A DNA stretch of 64,000 nt from WTFY01 sp965203725. GTDB lineage: Bacteria > Pseudomonadota > Gammaproteobacteria > UBA4575. Positions 26,533 through 35,011 of this stretch are shown piece after piece (the stretch's first letter is position 1; every line of letters starts with the position of its first letter). Location: contig CBDBDH010000002.1 in the NCBI GenBank assembly GCA_965203725.1, forward strand, positions 558,001 through 622,000, read 5' to 3'. The notes under the pieces are model-generated. The model was not told the DNA's origin and made no database searches. It worked only from the letters and a program-made list of their open reading frames with translations. The translations under genes and the position numbers were made by a program.

Positions 26533-27813
26533 TCAGATGTTCTGGAATGCGTGGTTGGCGAGATCCAGGGTCATCTCGATGTCTTCGCGGCTGTGCGCAC
26601 TGGAGACAAATCCTGCCTCGTACGGCGAAGGGGCAAGATAGATCCCCTGGTCCAGCATGGCGTGGAAAAAGGCAGTGAACTGCTGCTGGTTGCACGAGGC
26701 CGCCTGGGAAAATTTGGTCACTTTCTCATCTTCGGTGAAGAACATGCCGAACATGCCACAGACGTGGTTTACGGCCAGCGGGACATGGTGCTCCTTGGCG
26801 GCGTCGCGCATGCCTTCTGCCAGCAGCGTGGTCTTGCGGTGCAGCTGGTCGTGAAAGCCCCGTCCTGAAACCAGCTCAAGGGTCGCCAAACCGGCGGCCA
26901 TGGCCACGGGGTTGCCGGACAGGGTGCCCGCTTGGTAGACCGGGCCTTCCGGAGCGAGCGATTCCATGATCCTGCGTTCACCTCCCAGGGCCCCGACCGG
27001 CATTCCGCCCCCCAGGATTTTGCCCAGGGTGGTGAGGTCAGGCACCACGTTGTAGAGTTGCTGCGCCCCGCCCCGGGCGACGCGAAACCCGGTCATCACC
27101 TCGTCGAAGATCAGGATGGCCTTGTACTCGGAACAGAGCTTGCGCAAACCCTGCAGGAAATCTTTGGCCGGGGGGATGCAGTTCATGTTGCCTGCCACCG
27201 GCTCGACGATCACACAGGCGATTTCCTCACCCATGGTTTCAAACGTCGTGCGTACCCCGTCCAGGTCGTTGTAGGTCAGCGTGAGGGTGTGTTCGGCGAG
27301 TGCCGGGATGACCCCGGGTGAACTCGGTACCCCCAGCGTCAGTGCACCGGAGCCGGCCTTGACCAGCAGGGCATCCCCGTGCCCGTGGTAGCAGCCTTCG
27401 AACTTGATGATCTTGTCGCGGCCCGTGTGCCCGCGGGCCAGGCGGATGGCACTCATGGTGGCCTCCGTGCCGGAGTTGACTATGCGCACGAGGTCCACGG
27501 ACTCGATCATCTCGCAGACTTTCCTGGCCAATTCCGTCTCGATCTCCGTCGGTGTGCCGAAGCTGAGTCCGTGCTCGGCAGTCTGGCGCACGGCCTCGAT
27601 GACCTTGGGGTGGGCATGGCCGAGGATCATCGGGCCCCAGGAACCGACGTAGTCAATATACTTCTTGTCGTGGATGTCATACAGGCAGGCGCCATCGCCG
27701 CGCTTGAAGAACACCGGGGTGCCGCCGACCGCCTTGAATGCGCGCACGGGGGAATTGACCCCGCCGGGGATGTACCGCAGGGCTTCCTCAAATGCCTGTT
27801 CCGAACTGGTCAT
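26533..27813 (-). CDS. hemL: Glutamate-1-semialdehyde 2,1-aminomutase
   Basis: 426 residues from ATG 27813 (MTSSEQAFEEALRYIPGG). It makes 5-aminolevulinate from glutamate-1-semialdehyde in the C5 heme route. The PLP lysine is in TTLGKILGGGMPVGA, preceded by ILIFDEVMTGFR. The open frame upstream to 27867 is not homologous. It lies 40 bases after thiE in the same direction, a linkage common in this group. Confidence 0.97.
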   Translation of the reverse strand: MTSSEQAFEEALRYIPGGVNSPVRAFKAVGGTPVFFKRGDGACLYDIHDKKYIDYVGSWGPMILGHAHPKVIEAVRQTAEHGLSFGTPTEIETELARKVCEMIESVDLVRIVNSGTEATMSAIRLARGHTGRDKIIKFEGCYHGHGDALLVKAGSGALTLGVPSSPGVIPALAEHTLTLTYNDLDGVRTTFETMGEEIACVIVEPVAGNMNCIPPAKDFLQGLRKLCSEYKAILIFDEVMTGFRVARGGAQQLYNVVPDLTTLGKILGGGMPVGALGGERRIMESLAPEGPVYQAGTLSGNPVAMAAGLATLELVSGRGFHDQLHRKTTLLAEGMRDAAKEHHVPLAVNHVCGMFGMFFTEDEKVTKFSQAASCNQQQFTAFFHAMLDQGIYLAPSPYEAGFVSSAHSREDIEMTLDLANHAFQNI

Positions 27814-27853
27814 GGTGTGTGTCGTGTACGGTGGTCTTAAGGTTGAACTTCGA

Positions 27854-28498
27854 TCATGAGGCGGCACGAAACGGCTGCATCAGGGCCAGGCAGTCCTGCA
27901 CCGAGCGGGCCAGGGAGGGTGCATCGAAAAGGCTGCTGATCACGGCGACCATGTCGGCCCCGGCCTGCAGCAGGGGCGTCACGTTCTCCTGCGTGATCCC
28001 GCCGATGGCACAGACCGGAACGTCCAGTTCCCGCTTGGCGCGAACGATCAGGCCGGGGTCGGCGCGCGCTGCCGAGGGTTTGGTCGGCGAAGCAAAGAAG
28101 CTCCCGAACGCGACGTAGCTGGCCCCGTTCGCGACCGCTTCAACGGCATTGCCGTAGCGGTTGTAGCAGGACGCCCCGATGATCTTGTCAGGTCCCAGGC
28201 AGGCACGGGCTTCTTCGATCGCGCAATCCTCCCTGCCCAAGTGGACCCCGTCGGCATCCACTTCCCAGGCCAGTTCGACGTCATCGTTGATGATCAGTAG
28301 GCTTCGGTGCCTTTGGGTCAGCTGCCTGAGCCGTTGTGCGTTGCGTGCTCGCACCTCGCGGTCATTGACCTTGTCACGGTACTGGAGGAGCGGGGTGCCT
28401 GCGACCAGCACGGCCTGCACCCGCTCGAAAAAATCGCGTGCACCGATGTGCTGCACATCGGCAATTGCATAAAGCCCGTGTAGCGTGCGCATGTTCAC
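27854..28498 (-). CDS. thiE: Thiamine-phosphate synthase
   Basis: 214 residues. A TIM barrel that couples HMP-PP and thiazole phosphate. LQYRDK, DDVELAWEVDADGVHLG and the C-terminal VCAIGGITQENV are the conserved substrate and phosphate sites. A start at the third codon (ATG 28492, MRTLHGLYAI) is equally likely. It normally lies beside thiD. Here thiD is 5.6 kb away, beyond an accessory block. Confidence 0.95.
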   Translation of the reverse strand: MNMRTLHGLYAIADVQHIGARDFFERVQAVLVAGTPLLQYRDKVNDREVRARNAQRLRQLTQRHRSLLIINDDVELAWEVDADGVHLGREDCAIEEARACLGPDKIIGASCYNRYGNAVEAVANGASYVAFGSFFASPTKPSAARADPGLIVRAKRELDVPVCAIGGITQENVTPLLQAGADMVAVISSLFDAPSLARSVQDCLALMQPFRAAS

Positions 28499-28672
28499 TC
28501 TTTATCGAATGGATGGGTCCTTGCCTGCCTGTCGAGAACCTGCAGGCGTTACTGGGACATATTCAAGCATACTTCATGGGGGGTTCCTAGCTACGTAATT
28601 TGCAAGAGGGGTTTTGCACAGGCACGATTGCGATACCCTGTGCCTCCCACTACCGATATTGGAGAGTCGGAC

Positions 28673-28984
28673 ATGCATGCGCACATTGCTGAAAAGAAAG
28701 AGGAACTCGCCGAACTGTGCCGGCGATACGATGTCGTGCGCCTTGAGATTTTTGGCTCCGCCGCGCGCGCCACGGATTTTGATCCCGAGACCAGCGATGT
28801 GGACTTCCTGGTCGAGTTCAATCCTGACAGTGACCTGCTACCCTTCGAACAGTACTTTGGTCTCGTCGAGGAACTTCGGAAGACTCTGGGGCGCCCCGTA
28901 GACCTGGTCGAAAATCACGAGTTCCGCAACCCGTATTTGCGTGCTTCCATCAACCAGTCACGCGAACTTGTCTATGCAGGCTGA
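28673..28984 (+). CDS. mntA: MntA-type nucleotidyltransferase antitoxin
   Basis: 103 residues from ATG 28673 with GGAGAG seven bases upstream. The minimal nucleotidyltransferase motif is complete: GSAAR at 28-32 and Asp42-x-Asp44. In the MntA/HepT type VII toxin-antitoxin system such proteins poly-AMPylate the HEPN toxin to block it. It overlaps the HEPN gene by 11 bases, so the two are coupled. The pair begins the accessory block right after thiE, on the opposite strand. Confidence 0.88.
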   Translation: MHAHIAEKKEELAELCRRYDVVRLEIFGSAARATDFDPETSDVDFLVEFNPDSDLLPFEQYFGLVEELRKTLGRPVDLVENHEFRNPYLRASINQSRELVYAG

Positions 28985-29330
28985 TCCTCGCGTCCTGTTG
29001 CAGGATATCGACCAGGCCTGCACCGATGTCAAATCTTTCACAGACGGAATGGATGCTGCCGTCTATATTGCCGATGCGCTGACACAGGCCGCGGTTGAAC
29101 GCAAGTTCGGGATCATTGGCGAGGCGGTAAACCGCCTGCAAAAGCTCTACCCTGGTCTTGCCGAAAGAATCCCGCAAATGCGCAAGATTATTGACTTTCG
29201 CAACATACTGGCCCATGGCTATGAGCATGGGGTGGCGGAACTCGTCTGGGATTATGCACAAAATCACCTGCCTCAACTGCATCAGGCCGTGCACACGCTG
29301 CTTACTGAGCTGGGGCCGCCGGAAGAATGA
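28974..29330 (+). CDS. hepT: HepT-like HEPN ribonuclease toxin (DUF86)
   Basis: 118 residues, all-helical. It carries the RX4HXY motif as Arg76-NILA-His81-Gly-Tyr83, including the Tyr that is the AMPylation target in characterised HepT proteins. HepT toxins cleave RNA (tRNA in one studied case). ATG 28974 lies inside the end of the antitoxin gene. An in-frame upstream start at 28941 would overlap more and is less likely. Confidence 0.88.
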   Translation: MQADPRVLLQDIDQACTDVKSFTDGMDAAVYIADALTQAAVERKFGIIGEAVNRLQKLYPGLAERIPQMRKIIDFRNILAHGYEHGVAELVWDYAQNHLPQLHQAVHTLLTELGPPEE

Positions 29331-29522
29331 ACCCAGTGCCTGCCGGTTCTTTTCAAACTGGTATTCCCATCCAGTGACACGCACAAGCTGCAAAGTGCTT
29401 TTGGCCATTGAAAATCCTCACGTATATCAGAGGTGCTTCTTGAAGGTGCTGGCCGCAATTCTGACCGCCGCGGAGTCACGCCGGCATGCTTGCCGGGTCA
29501 ACTTCTGGACGCTGGATTGACG
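29331..29522. other. Spacer between the two toxin-antitoxin modules
   Basis: 192 bases between convergently ending modules. On the minus strand a start at ATG 29408 with GTGAGG upstream opens a frame beginning MAKSTLQLVRVTGWEYQFEK, then runs into the antisense of hepT. The first ~25 codons look protein-like and may be a truncated gene remnant, but I do not recognise it. Confidence 0.3.
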
Positions 29523-30485
29523 TCATTTTTCGAGATTTGCGGATGCTGGCGTTGTGCCAGACCGGATGCCTCCCTCGAGTGCCGAACGGAGCTGATCAGC
29601 CAACCGTTGACGCTGCCCACCTTCAAGTTTGGCCCACTTCATCATTCGCCATCGCACGGCTGGAAGATTCTCCGCATGCGGCACCTCCAGCAACTGCCAC
29701 TCCGGTGTGCCTAGCTGGAAGGAAAGCAGAAAGCGCCGGTGTTCTTCCGGCATTTCTCCCACCATGCCGGCAACCATATCCTCGCGAGCCTGCTCAAGTG
29801 CGTGAAGCGGAACCGGAACCTCCATCATCCCGGCGAGACCCCGTTCGTACTCTTGCCCCATGTCACGGCGCGGTGGCGCAAGCAACCTGTGTATCGACCG
29901 GTGATGGCTGATCAGGTAAACCACGAAGGCACAGCGCAGTGATGTATCGATGCCTTCGTTCAGCAACAGGTCCCGGACGTCGAACAGGTCTCGAGGATGC
30001 TGGCGATCAAGAGCTGCGGTGATTTTCCCGGCGTACAGGTCTGCAAAAGAGACGACCTGGATTTCGGCATATCCGAACTTTTCCTCGACAGGGCCGGCAA
30101 CCCCCCGCACCTCTGCATCCCCCACGCAGCCGCGCAGCACCGGGGTGACCTCGATCTTGATTTGCGTGACCCCGTCACGCACGAACAATTTGTTGACAAC
30201 CCCCTCCTCCAGCGGCATTCCACGTTGCACCCGAACTGATGGGAACGATCCTGCAATGCGGTCTTCTATTCGTCGCAAGGCCGCCTGAATCTGCCGAAGC
30301 GACTCCTCGCGGTCGCTGACTGGCAGATAAGCCAGATCAATATCGACCGACAACCGGGGCAGATTCCTGATGAACAGGTTAATCGCCGTACCCCCTTTCA
30401 GCGCGAAGCATTCTTCCTGCGCGATGAGTGGCAGGACGCGCACCAGCAAGGCGACCTGACTCCGGTATCGTTCATCCGCCGGCAT
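29523..30485 (-). CDS. abiEii: AbiEii/AbiGii family nucleotidyltransferase toxin
   Basis: 320 residues. The nucleotidyltransferase fold shows ALKGGTAINLF (residues 28-38) and the metal pair Asp48-x-Asp50 in SVDIDLAY. The later GKITAALDRQHPRDLFDVRDLL is the conserved lysine and Asp region of the family. AbiEii toxins act as type IV (non-contact) toxins, and some relatives modify tRNA. Its start overlaps the antitoxin gene by 14 bases, as usual for abiE operons. Confidence 0.9.
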   Translation of the reverse strand: MPADERYRSQVALLVRVLPLIAQEECFALKGGTAINLFIRNLPRLSVDIDLAYLPVSDREESLRQIQAALRRIEDRIAGSFPSVRVQRGMPLEEGVVNKLFVRDGVTQIKIEVTPVLRGCVGDAEVRGVAGPVEEKFGYAEIQVVSFADLYAGKITAALDRQHPRDLFDVRDLLLNEGIDTSLRCAFVVYLISHHRSIHRLLAPPRRDMGQEYERGLAGMMEVPVPLHALEQAREDMVAGMVGEMPEEHRRFLLSFQLGTPEWQLLEVPHAENLPAVRWRMMKWAKLEGGQRQRLADQLRSALEGGIRSGTTPASANLEK

Positions 30486-31350
30486 CGAGATTCCCCGGTA
30501 CGGTGATCAGGTACTTGGGGTCCAGCCTCCCGCCCCTGACCAGCATGCGCTTTCCGCTGCCAAGATCGATCTTCCTGCTGTCCAGACGCTCGAACCACGC
30601 GTGACGATGCCGTTCCGCGAACCACAGGAAGAGCCGCTTGACCTTGACGCTACGGCATTCCTGCAAAAGCAGGGTCATCCGCTGTGGGCTGAGATTGACA
30701 AGACCGTCTATCAGCATATCGGCCTGGTGGAAGGTTTCCTTTTGGGGAACTTCATCCAGCAGTTCGAGGACCGCCCGCTCCGGTGTCGAGAGAACCATCG
30801 GCCATTCCCCGTCACCAAAGTTTGTCCATGTCAAGCTGCCATAGGTATCCACGGTGCTGCGAGAATCATTGTCAGCAGCCAAAAACCTGAGACGCTTGAT
30901 GGCCTGCGGGATCGCTTCCGTGCGGAACAGCTTCCTGGCATTGTGGAACACAAAGGCGTTCTCGACCGGAAGCTTATGCAGCCAGCCCGGTGCCGCTTCA
31001 TCGCCGTAAAGATGAATTTCCCTGGGGCCGGAACTCGATGCGTAATGACCAAATCCACTCATCTCAAGTGCCGTGCGCCCGCCGACCACCACGGGGCATT
31101 CCATGAGTGACTGGAGCGAGATGACGACCTTTTGCCAACTCAAAGGGACGGTCGATTCGTCAAAACCCGGCCTGTGCAACGGACGTTGGAAGACACCCCG
31201 TGCGACCGATTGCAACCAGCCGCTGGCGACGTAGCGGCTGCGCAATGAACTCGAATAACCCGCTGCCGTGAGCCAGGCTGCGTCTGCCAGCATGCCCTCG
31301 GGCAGCAGGCGTTGCAGACGGTTTAGCATTGTTCGTTTTTGATTATTCAT
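30472..31350 (-). CDS. abiEi: AbiEi-type antitoxin and autoregulator
   Basis: 292 residues. The N-terminal ~80 residues form a winged helix (MLADAAWLTAAGYSSSLRSR, then YVASGWLQSVARGVF), followed by the AbiEi C-terminal antitoxin domain with GGRTALEMSGFGHY. AbiEi proteins bind inverted repeats in their promoter and repress the operon. Two matching inverted repeats are present just upstream. The ATG at 31350 has no Shine-Dalgarno and lies seven bases after a possible -10 box, so translation may be leaderless. An internal start at 31329 is possible. Confidence 0.9.
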   Translation of the reverse strand: MNNQKRTMLNRLQRLLPEGMLADAAWLTAAGYSSSLRSRYVASGWLQSVARGVFQRPLHRPGFDESTVPLSWQKVVISLQSLMECPVVVGGRTALEMSGFGHYASSSGPREIHLYGDEAAPGWLHKLPVENAFVFHNARKLFRTEAIPQAIKRLRFLAADNDSRSTVDTYGSLTWTNFGDGEWPMVLSTPERAVLELLDEVPQKETFHQADMLIDGLVNLSPQRMTLLLQECRSVKVKRLFLWFAERHRHAWFERLDSRKIDLGSGKRMLVRGGRLDPKYLITVPGNLDAGG

Positions 31351-31413
31351 AATGACTAAAATAGGTCATATTCAAACCAGTTGCAAGTTTAATATGCCAC
31401 TATTTTAGTTATT
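31351..31413 (-). promoter_or_regulatory. AbiE operon promoter with palindromic operator
   Basis: Two 13-bp arms, AATGACTAAAATA (31351-31363) and TATTTTAGTTATT (31401-31413), are inverted copies matching at 12 of 13 positions and spaced 37 bp apart. Between them on the minus strand sit TTGCAA (-35) and, 17 bp later, TATTTT (-10), the latter inside one arm. Binding of AbiEi to both arms would block the promoter, as described for studied AbiE systems. The region is much more AT-rich than its surroundings. Confidence 0.6.
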
Positions 31414-31508
31414 TAAAATGTTCAATATGGAACTTTATCAAACTTCTGCTGCCCGTACCGATTCCTGCCCTGGATTCCCTTGTCCACCTGCCGAAGTGGA
31501 CGGTCACG

Positions 31509-31730
31509 GTGCTGGCCATTGCTGCAGCACTCGCGCTGGCCGGTTGTGGAGGAGGGGCACGTTTTCCCACGGGCATCTGGGGTATACTCGGGCGCTCGGA
31601 TTTTCTGGTTTCAAGTGTTCTCATGGTGCCCGCATCGCAGGGAGATAAATCCTGTGTCCATGCAATTTGCCCGCGTCAACCCGTCGGCGCCCGCTCTGTT
31701 GCCCCGCCAGGCAGTGTAGGAAGTTTATGA
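31509..31730 (+). CDS. Lipoprotein-like short ORF upstream of the RND gene (possible remnant)
   Basis: 73 codons from GTG 31509. The start region reads VLAIAAALALAGCGGG, a good lipobox (LAGC), but with almost no positively charged n-region. The frame stays open upstream (LPKWTVTVLAIA...) without a start codon, so the true 5' end may be lost. Its TGA overlaps the ATG of the transporter (ATGA, 31727-31730). The mature part has no recognisable domain. It may be a coupled small lipoprotein or chance. Confidence 0.3.
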   Translation: MLAIAAALALAGCGGGARFPTGIWGILGRSDFLVSSVLMVPASQGDKSCVHAICPRQPVGARSVAPPGSVGSL

Positions 31731-34039
31731 AGGCGCTCTCTGCCAAGAACCAGCAGTTGCTGGAACGCATGGTCACCCGGGTCCTGCACCATCGCCGGTG
31801 GGTCATTGGCGCGACCGTGCTGCTGACGCTGGTCATGGCCGTGGGCGTGATCTTCATCAGCGTCACCAATGATTACCGGATCCTGTTCGACGAGGGCAAC
31901 CCGCAACTGGCGGCCCTGGACACGCTAAGGGACACGTACTCCACCTCGGACCGGGTGCTGATTGCCGTGGCTCCGCACGAGGGCACGGTCTTCACGCGTG
32001 AAGTGCTGGGGGCCTTCGAGGCGCTGACCGAGGCCGCCTGGCAAACTCCGTATTCCAGCCGGGTGGACTCCCTGACCAACTATCTGCACAGCGAGGCATT
32101 TGGGGACGAGCTGGTCGTGGCCCCGCTGGTCGAGGATGCGAATTCCCTGAGTGATGCCGGGCTGGCACGGGCCGCAAGTATTGCGCTTGGCGTGAGTGAG
32201 CTGACCGGGCGCTTGGTGTCCCACAACGGGCGCGTCGGCGGCCTGCTGATCAATTTTGTATTGCCCGACACGCCCGACCAGGCGGTCGTTGAGATTACCG
32301 ATTATCTGAAAGTCCTGCTGGACGAAGCCCGTGCCCGCTACCCGGGGGTTGAGTTCTACATGACCGGCAGCATCGTCATGAACCGGGCCTTCTCCGATGC
32401 CACCAAGGACGACCTGCTGACCCTGACGCCGATCGTGTTTTCCGTCATCGTGCTGGTGGCGGTGATCCTCTTGCGCTCGGTCTGGTGCACAGTCGCGATC
32501 ATGACCATGACCCTGTTCGTGGTGGGCACCACCGTGGGCTTTGCGGGCTGGCTGGGCACGGTCTTCAGTCCCGGCAACGCCGGGGTGCCGATCATCGTCA
32601 TGACGGTCACGGTCGCCCATTCCATCCATGTGGTCACCGGGATGATGTCTGCCATGCGGCGCGGGCTGGACCGCAACGCGGCTATCATCGAGTCCATCCG
32701 CATCAAAGCCTACCCCATGTTTTTGACCTCGTTGACCACGACCATCGGATTTCTCAGCCTGAATGCTGCGGATTCGCCGCCGTTTCGCAGCCTGGGCAAT
32801 TTCGTGGCATTCGGCATTCTCCTGGCCTTCATCTATGCCATGACGGTGCTGCCGGCACTGCTTTCGGTTTTCCCCCTGCGCCTGCGGGCAGCCCAAACGG
32901 TGCATCGTGGTTTTTTCGACCGCCTGGCGGACTTCGTCATCGCCCGGCGAACGTTCCTGTTCTGGTTTTTGGGCCTGGTTGCAGTGGCCCTGATCTCGGG
33001 CGTGCCGCGCAATGAGCTGACCGACAACTGGACACAGTATTTTGACGAGCGCTACGAGCTGCGCCGTGCCACGGATTTCGTCATCGACAACCTGAGCGGC
33101 CTGGACCTGCTGGAGTACTCGCTCGATGCCGGTCACGCGGACGGCATCACCGATCCGGACTACCTGCGTGCCGTGGAGGCCTTTGCGCAGTGGTACCGCG
33201 AGCAGCCGGAAGTGACCAACGTGCAGGCCTTCACGGACATCATGAAGCGCCTGAACAGGAACATGCACGGAGACGATCCCGCGTACTACCGGGTGCCGGA
33301 GAGCCAGGAGCTCGCCGCGCAATACCTGCTGCTGTACGAGCTCTCGCTCCCCGAGGGCACGGACCTCAACGACCGCATCGACATGCCCAGGTCGGCCACG
33401 CGCATGACCGTGATGGCCCGGGACATGTCCACCCGCGCCCTGCGCCAGCTCGATGACCGGGCCCAGGCCTGGCTGCGTGCCAACTTGCCCGGCGTGACCT
33501 CGCAGGCCTCGGGGATCAGCATGATCTTCGCCTATATCACCGAGCGCAACATCTACAGCATGCTGCAGGGCACGCTGATCGCCATGACCCTCATCTCGCT
33601 GATCCTGGTGCTGGCCTTCAGGAGCGTGCGCCTGGGCCTCGTCAGCCTGGTGCCCAATTTTATCCCGGCGGCCATGAGTTTCGGCCTGTGGGGTTATTTT
33701 GTCGGCTACGTGGGCCTGCCCTCGTCGATCGTGGTTGCCATCGTCCTCGGCATCGTGGTGGACGACACGATTCATTTCCTCAGCAAGTACCTGAAAGCCC
33801 GGCGCGAAGGATGCCTGGCGCCCGATGCGGTTCGCGCCTCCTTCAACACGGTGGGCCAGGCGCTTTGGACCACGACCGCGGTGTTGGCCGCAGGCTTTCT
33901 GGTGTTCTCCACGTCCGGATTCGAGCCGAGCTGGGCGCTCGGCATGCTGGTCGCCATCACGATCGTGTTTGCGCTGGTGGCCGACTTCCTGCTGCTTCCC
34001 ACCTTGCTGATGGCCATGGACCGCAAGCCATTGCGCTGA
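31727..34039 (+). CDS. RND/MMPL family transporter
   Basis: 770 residues from ATG 31727 (AGGA six bases upstream). Two similar halves each have one membrane helix, a soluble domain of about 180-200 residues and a bundle of five helices: first half helices near 215-390, second near 610-760. Conserved GxxxDD-type segments include IVVDDTIHFLSKYLKARREG. This is the one-component MMPL/HpnN-like type that moves lipids or hydrophobic molecules, without adaptor or outer-membrane genes here. The cargo is not known. It is the last gene of the accessory block before thiD. Confidence 0.87.
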   Translation: MKALSAKNQQLLERMVTRVLHHRRWVIGATVLLTLVMAVGVIFISVTNDYRILFDEGNPQLAALDTLRDTYSTSDRVLIAVAPHEGTVFTREVLGAFEALTEAAWQTPYSSRVDSLTNYLHSEAFGDELVVAPLVEDANSLSDAGLARAASIALGVSELTGRLVSHNGRVGGLLINFVLPDTPDQAVVEITDYLKVLLDEARARYPGVEFYMTGSIVMNRAFSDATKDDLLTLTPIVFSVIVLVAVILLRSVWCTVAIMTMTLFVVGTTVGFAGWLGTVFSPGNAGVPIIVMTVTVAHSIHVVTGMMSAMRRGLDRNAAIIESIRIKAYPMFLTSLTTTIGFLSLNAADSPPFRSLGNFVAFGILLAFIYAMTVLPALLSVFPLRLRAAQTVHRGFFDRLADFVIARRTFLFWFLGLVAVALISGVPRNELTDNWTQYFDERYELRRATDFVIDNLSGLDLLEYSLDAGHADGITDPDYLRAVEAFAQWYREQPEVTNVQAFTDIMKRLNRNMHGDDPAYYRVPESQELAAQYLLLYELSLPEGTDLNDRIDMPRSATRMTVMARDMSTRALRQLDDRAQAWLRANLPGVTSQASGISMIFAYITERNIYSMLQGTLIAMTLISLILVLAFRSVRLGLVSLVPNFIPAAMSFGLWGYFVGYVGLPSSIVVAIVLGIVVDDTIHFLSKYLKARREGCLAPDAVRASFNTVGQALWTTTAVLAAGFLVFSTSGFEPSWALGMLVAITIVFALVADFLLLPTLLMAMDRKPLR

Positions 34040-34059
34040 GCCTGCGGGCACAGCCGGAA

Positions 34060-34075
34060 CGGCGGATGGCCGCCG
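34060..34075. terminator. GC-rich hairpin between converging RND gene and thiD
   Basis: CGGCGG-ATGG-CCGCCG, a perfect 6-bp stem with a 4-base loop in the 45-bp gap between convergent genes. No U-run follows on either strand, so termination would not be of the standard intrinsic type. Confidence 0.3.
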
Positions 34076-34084
34076 GGGGTGTGA

Positions 34085-34879
34085 TTACTTGGCCCAGTAA
34101 AAGCGGTTGGGAATTTTCTGTCCCATGCCCAGCTGGCGGGCGGACTGCAGGCATTTCCAGGTGAAGTCCTGCGCCTGGTAAATCGCTGACAGCACCTCCT
34201 GGCCGTGGGCCAGCAGCCCGGCAATGGCCGCCGCCAGCGTGCAGCCCGTGCCGTGGTACCGCCCCGGCATGCGCGCCCAGGCATGCGAGTTGAGCTTGCG
34301 GTGATTGCCGTACAGGGCATTGTGCACTTGCTGTTCGTCCTCCTCGCAGTCCGTGACCAGCACGTAATGGGCACCCCGCTCCAGCACGGCCATGGCGCAG
34401 GCCTCCAGCGTGTCTCCCTCCGGCGCCAGCAGCTTGACTTCATGCTGGTTGGGGGTGATCACGTTGGCCAGGGGCGTGAGCAGTGCATTGATAGCCTGGA
34501 TGACGCCGGCATCCGCCAGCACCTTGCCCCCGCCCGCACACAGGACCGGGTCCAGCACCACCGGCAGGTGGGGATAGTCCGCCAGCAATGTGTGGATGGC
34601 GCTGGCCGTTCCCGCGCTCCCGACCAGGCCGATCTTGATGGCCGCGATGTCCATGTCCTCCAGCACGACGCGGGCCTGCTCGATGATCATGTGCTCATCA
34701 ACTTGCAGGGTTTTCTGCACATCCACGGTATTTTGAACCGTGATCGAGGTGATCACGGGAGCCGCATGGCAGCCTAGGCTGGCCAGCGTTTCGATATCGG
34801 CCTGTATGCCGGCCCCGCCTGTCGGGTCCGAGCCGGACATTGCCATCACGACGGGAATCGATGCGGTACCTTCATTCAT
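34085..34879 (-). CDS. thiD: Hydroxymethylpyrimidine/phosphomethylpyrimidine kinase
   Basis: 264 residues. It phosphorylates HMP and HMP-P for thiamine synthesis, and ThiE uses the product. AMSGSDPTGGAGIQADIETLASLG at the N-terminus, VLDPVLCAGGG, ITPNQHEVKLL and the anion-hole YHGTGCTLAAAIA are present. In many gammaproteobacteria thiD and thiE are adjacent between rubredoxin and hemL. Here rubredoxin is nearby but thiE is separated. Confidence 0.96.
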   Translation of the reverse strand: MNEGTASIPVVMAMSGSDPTGGAGIQADIETLASLGCHAAPVITSITVQNTVDVQKTLQVDEHMIIEQARVVLEDMDIAAIKIGLVGSAGTASAIHTLLADYPHLPVVLDPVLCAGGGKVLADAGVIQAINALLTPLANVITPNQHEVKLLAPEGDTLEACAMAVLERGAHYVLVTDCEEDEQQVHNALYGNHRKLNSHAWARMPGRYHGTGCTLAAAIAGLLAHGQEVLSAIYQAQDFTWKCLQSARQLGMGQKIPNRFYWAK

Positions 34880-34903
34880 AGCACACGAGCAAGGACAGGA
34901 CTG

Positions 34904-35011
34904 ATGCCGTATAAAATAAACGAATTAATAAAATACTGCATTGAAAATCAACACTTTCTGGATAAATTGCAGCGTAATGTTGCCTATCTCATACGTGAAG
35001 AAACTTATTGA
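34904..35011 (+). CDS. 35-residue ORF opening an AT-rich three-gene set
   Basis: ATG 34904 follows AAGGACAGGACTG, a good ribosome site. The product starts MPYKINELIKYCIENQHFL and is a charged amphipathic helix with no membrane segment. Its TGA overlaps the TTG start of the next gene (TTGA, 35008-35011). Codon use is AT-rich, unlike the flanks. No family recognised. It could be a leader peptide controlling the next gene through coupling. Confidence 0.4.
   Translation: MPYKINELIKYCIENQHFLDKLQRNVAYLIREETY

Noticed and set aside
28499..28672. TPP riboswitch upstream of thiE or the accessory block
   Set aside because: I looked for the conserved CTGAGA and ACCTGATC-type core and did not find it.
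31925..34051. 708-codon minus-strand open frame opposite the RND gene
   Set aside because: His/Gln/Gly-rich composition, no conserved motif, and fully antisense to a real transporter.
34059..34080. Intrinsic terminator with U-run after the RND gene
   Set aside because: The hairpin exists but no T-run follows on either strand, so I listed it only at low confidence.
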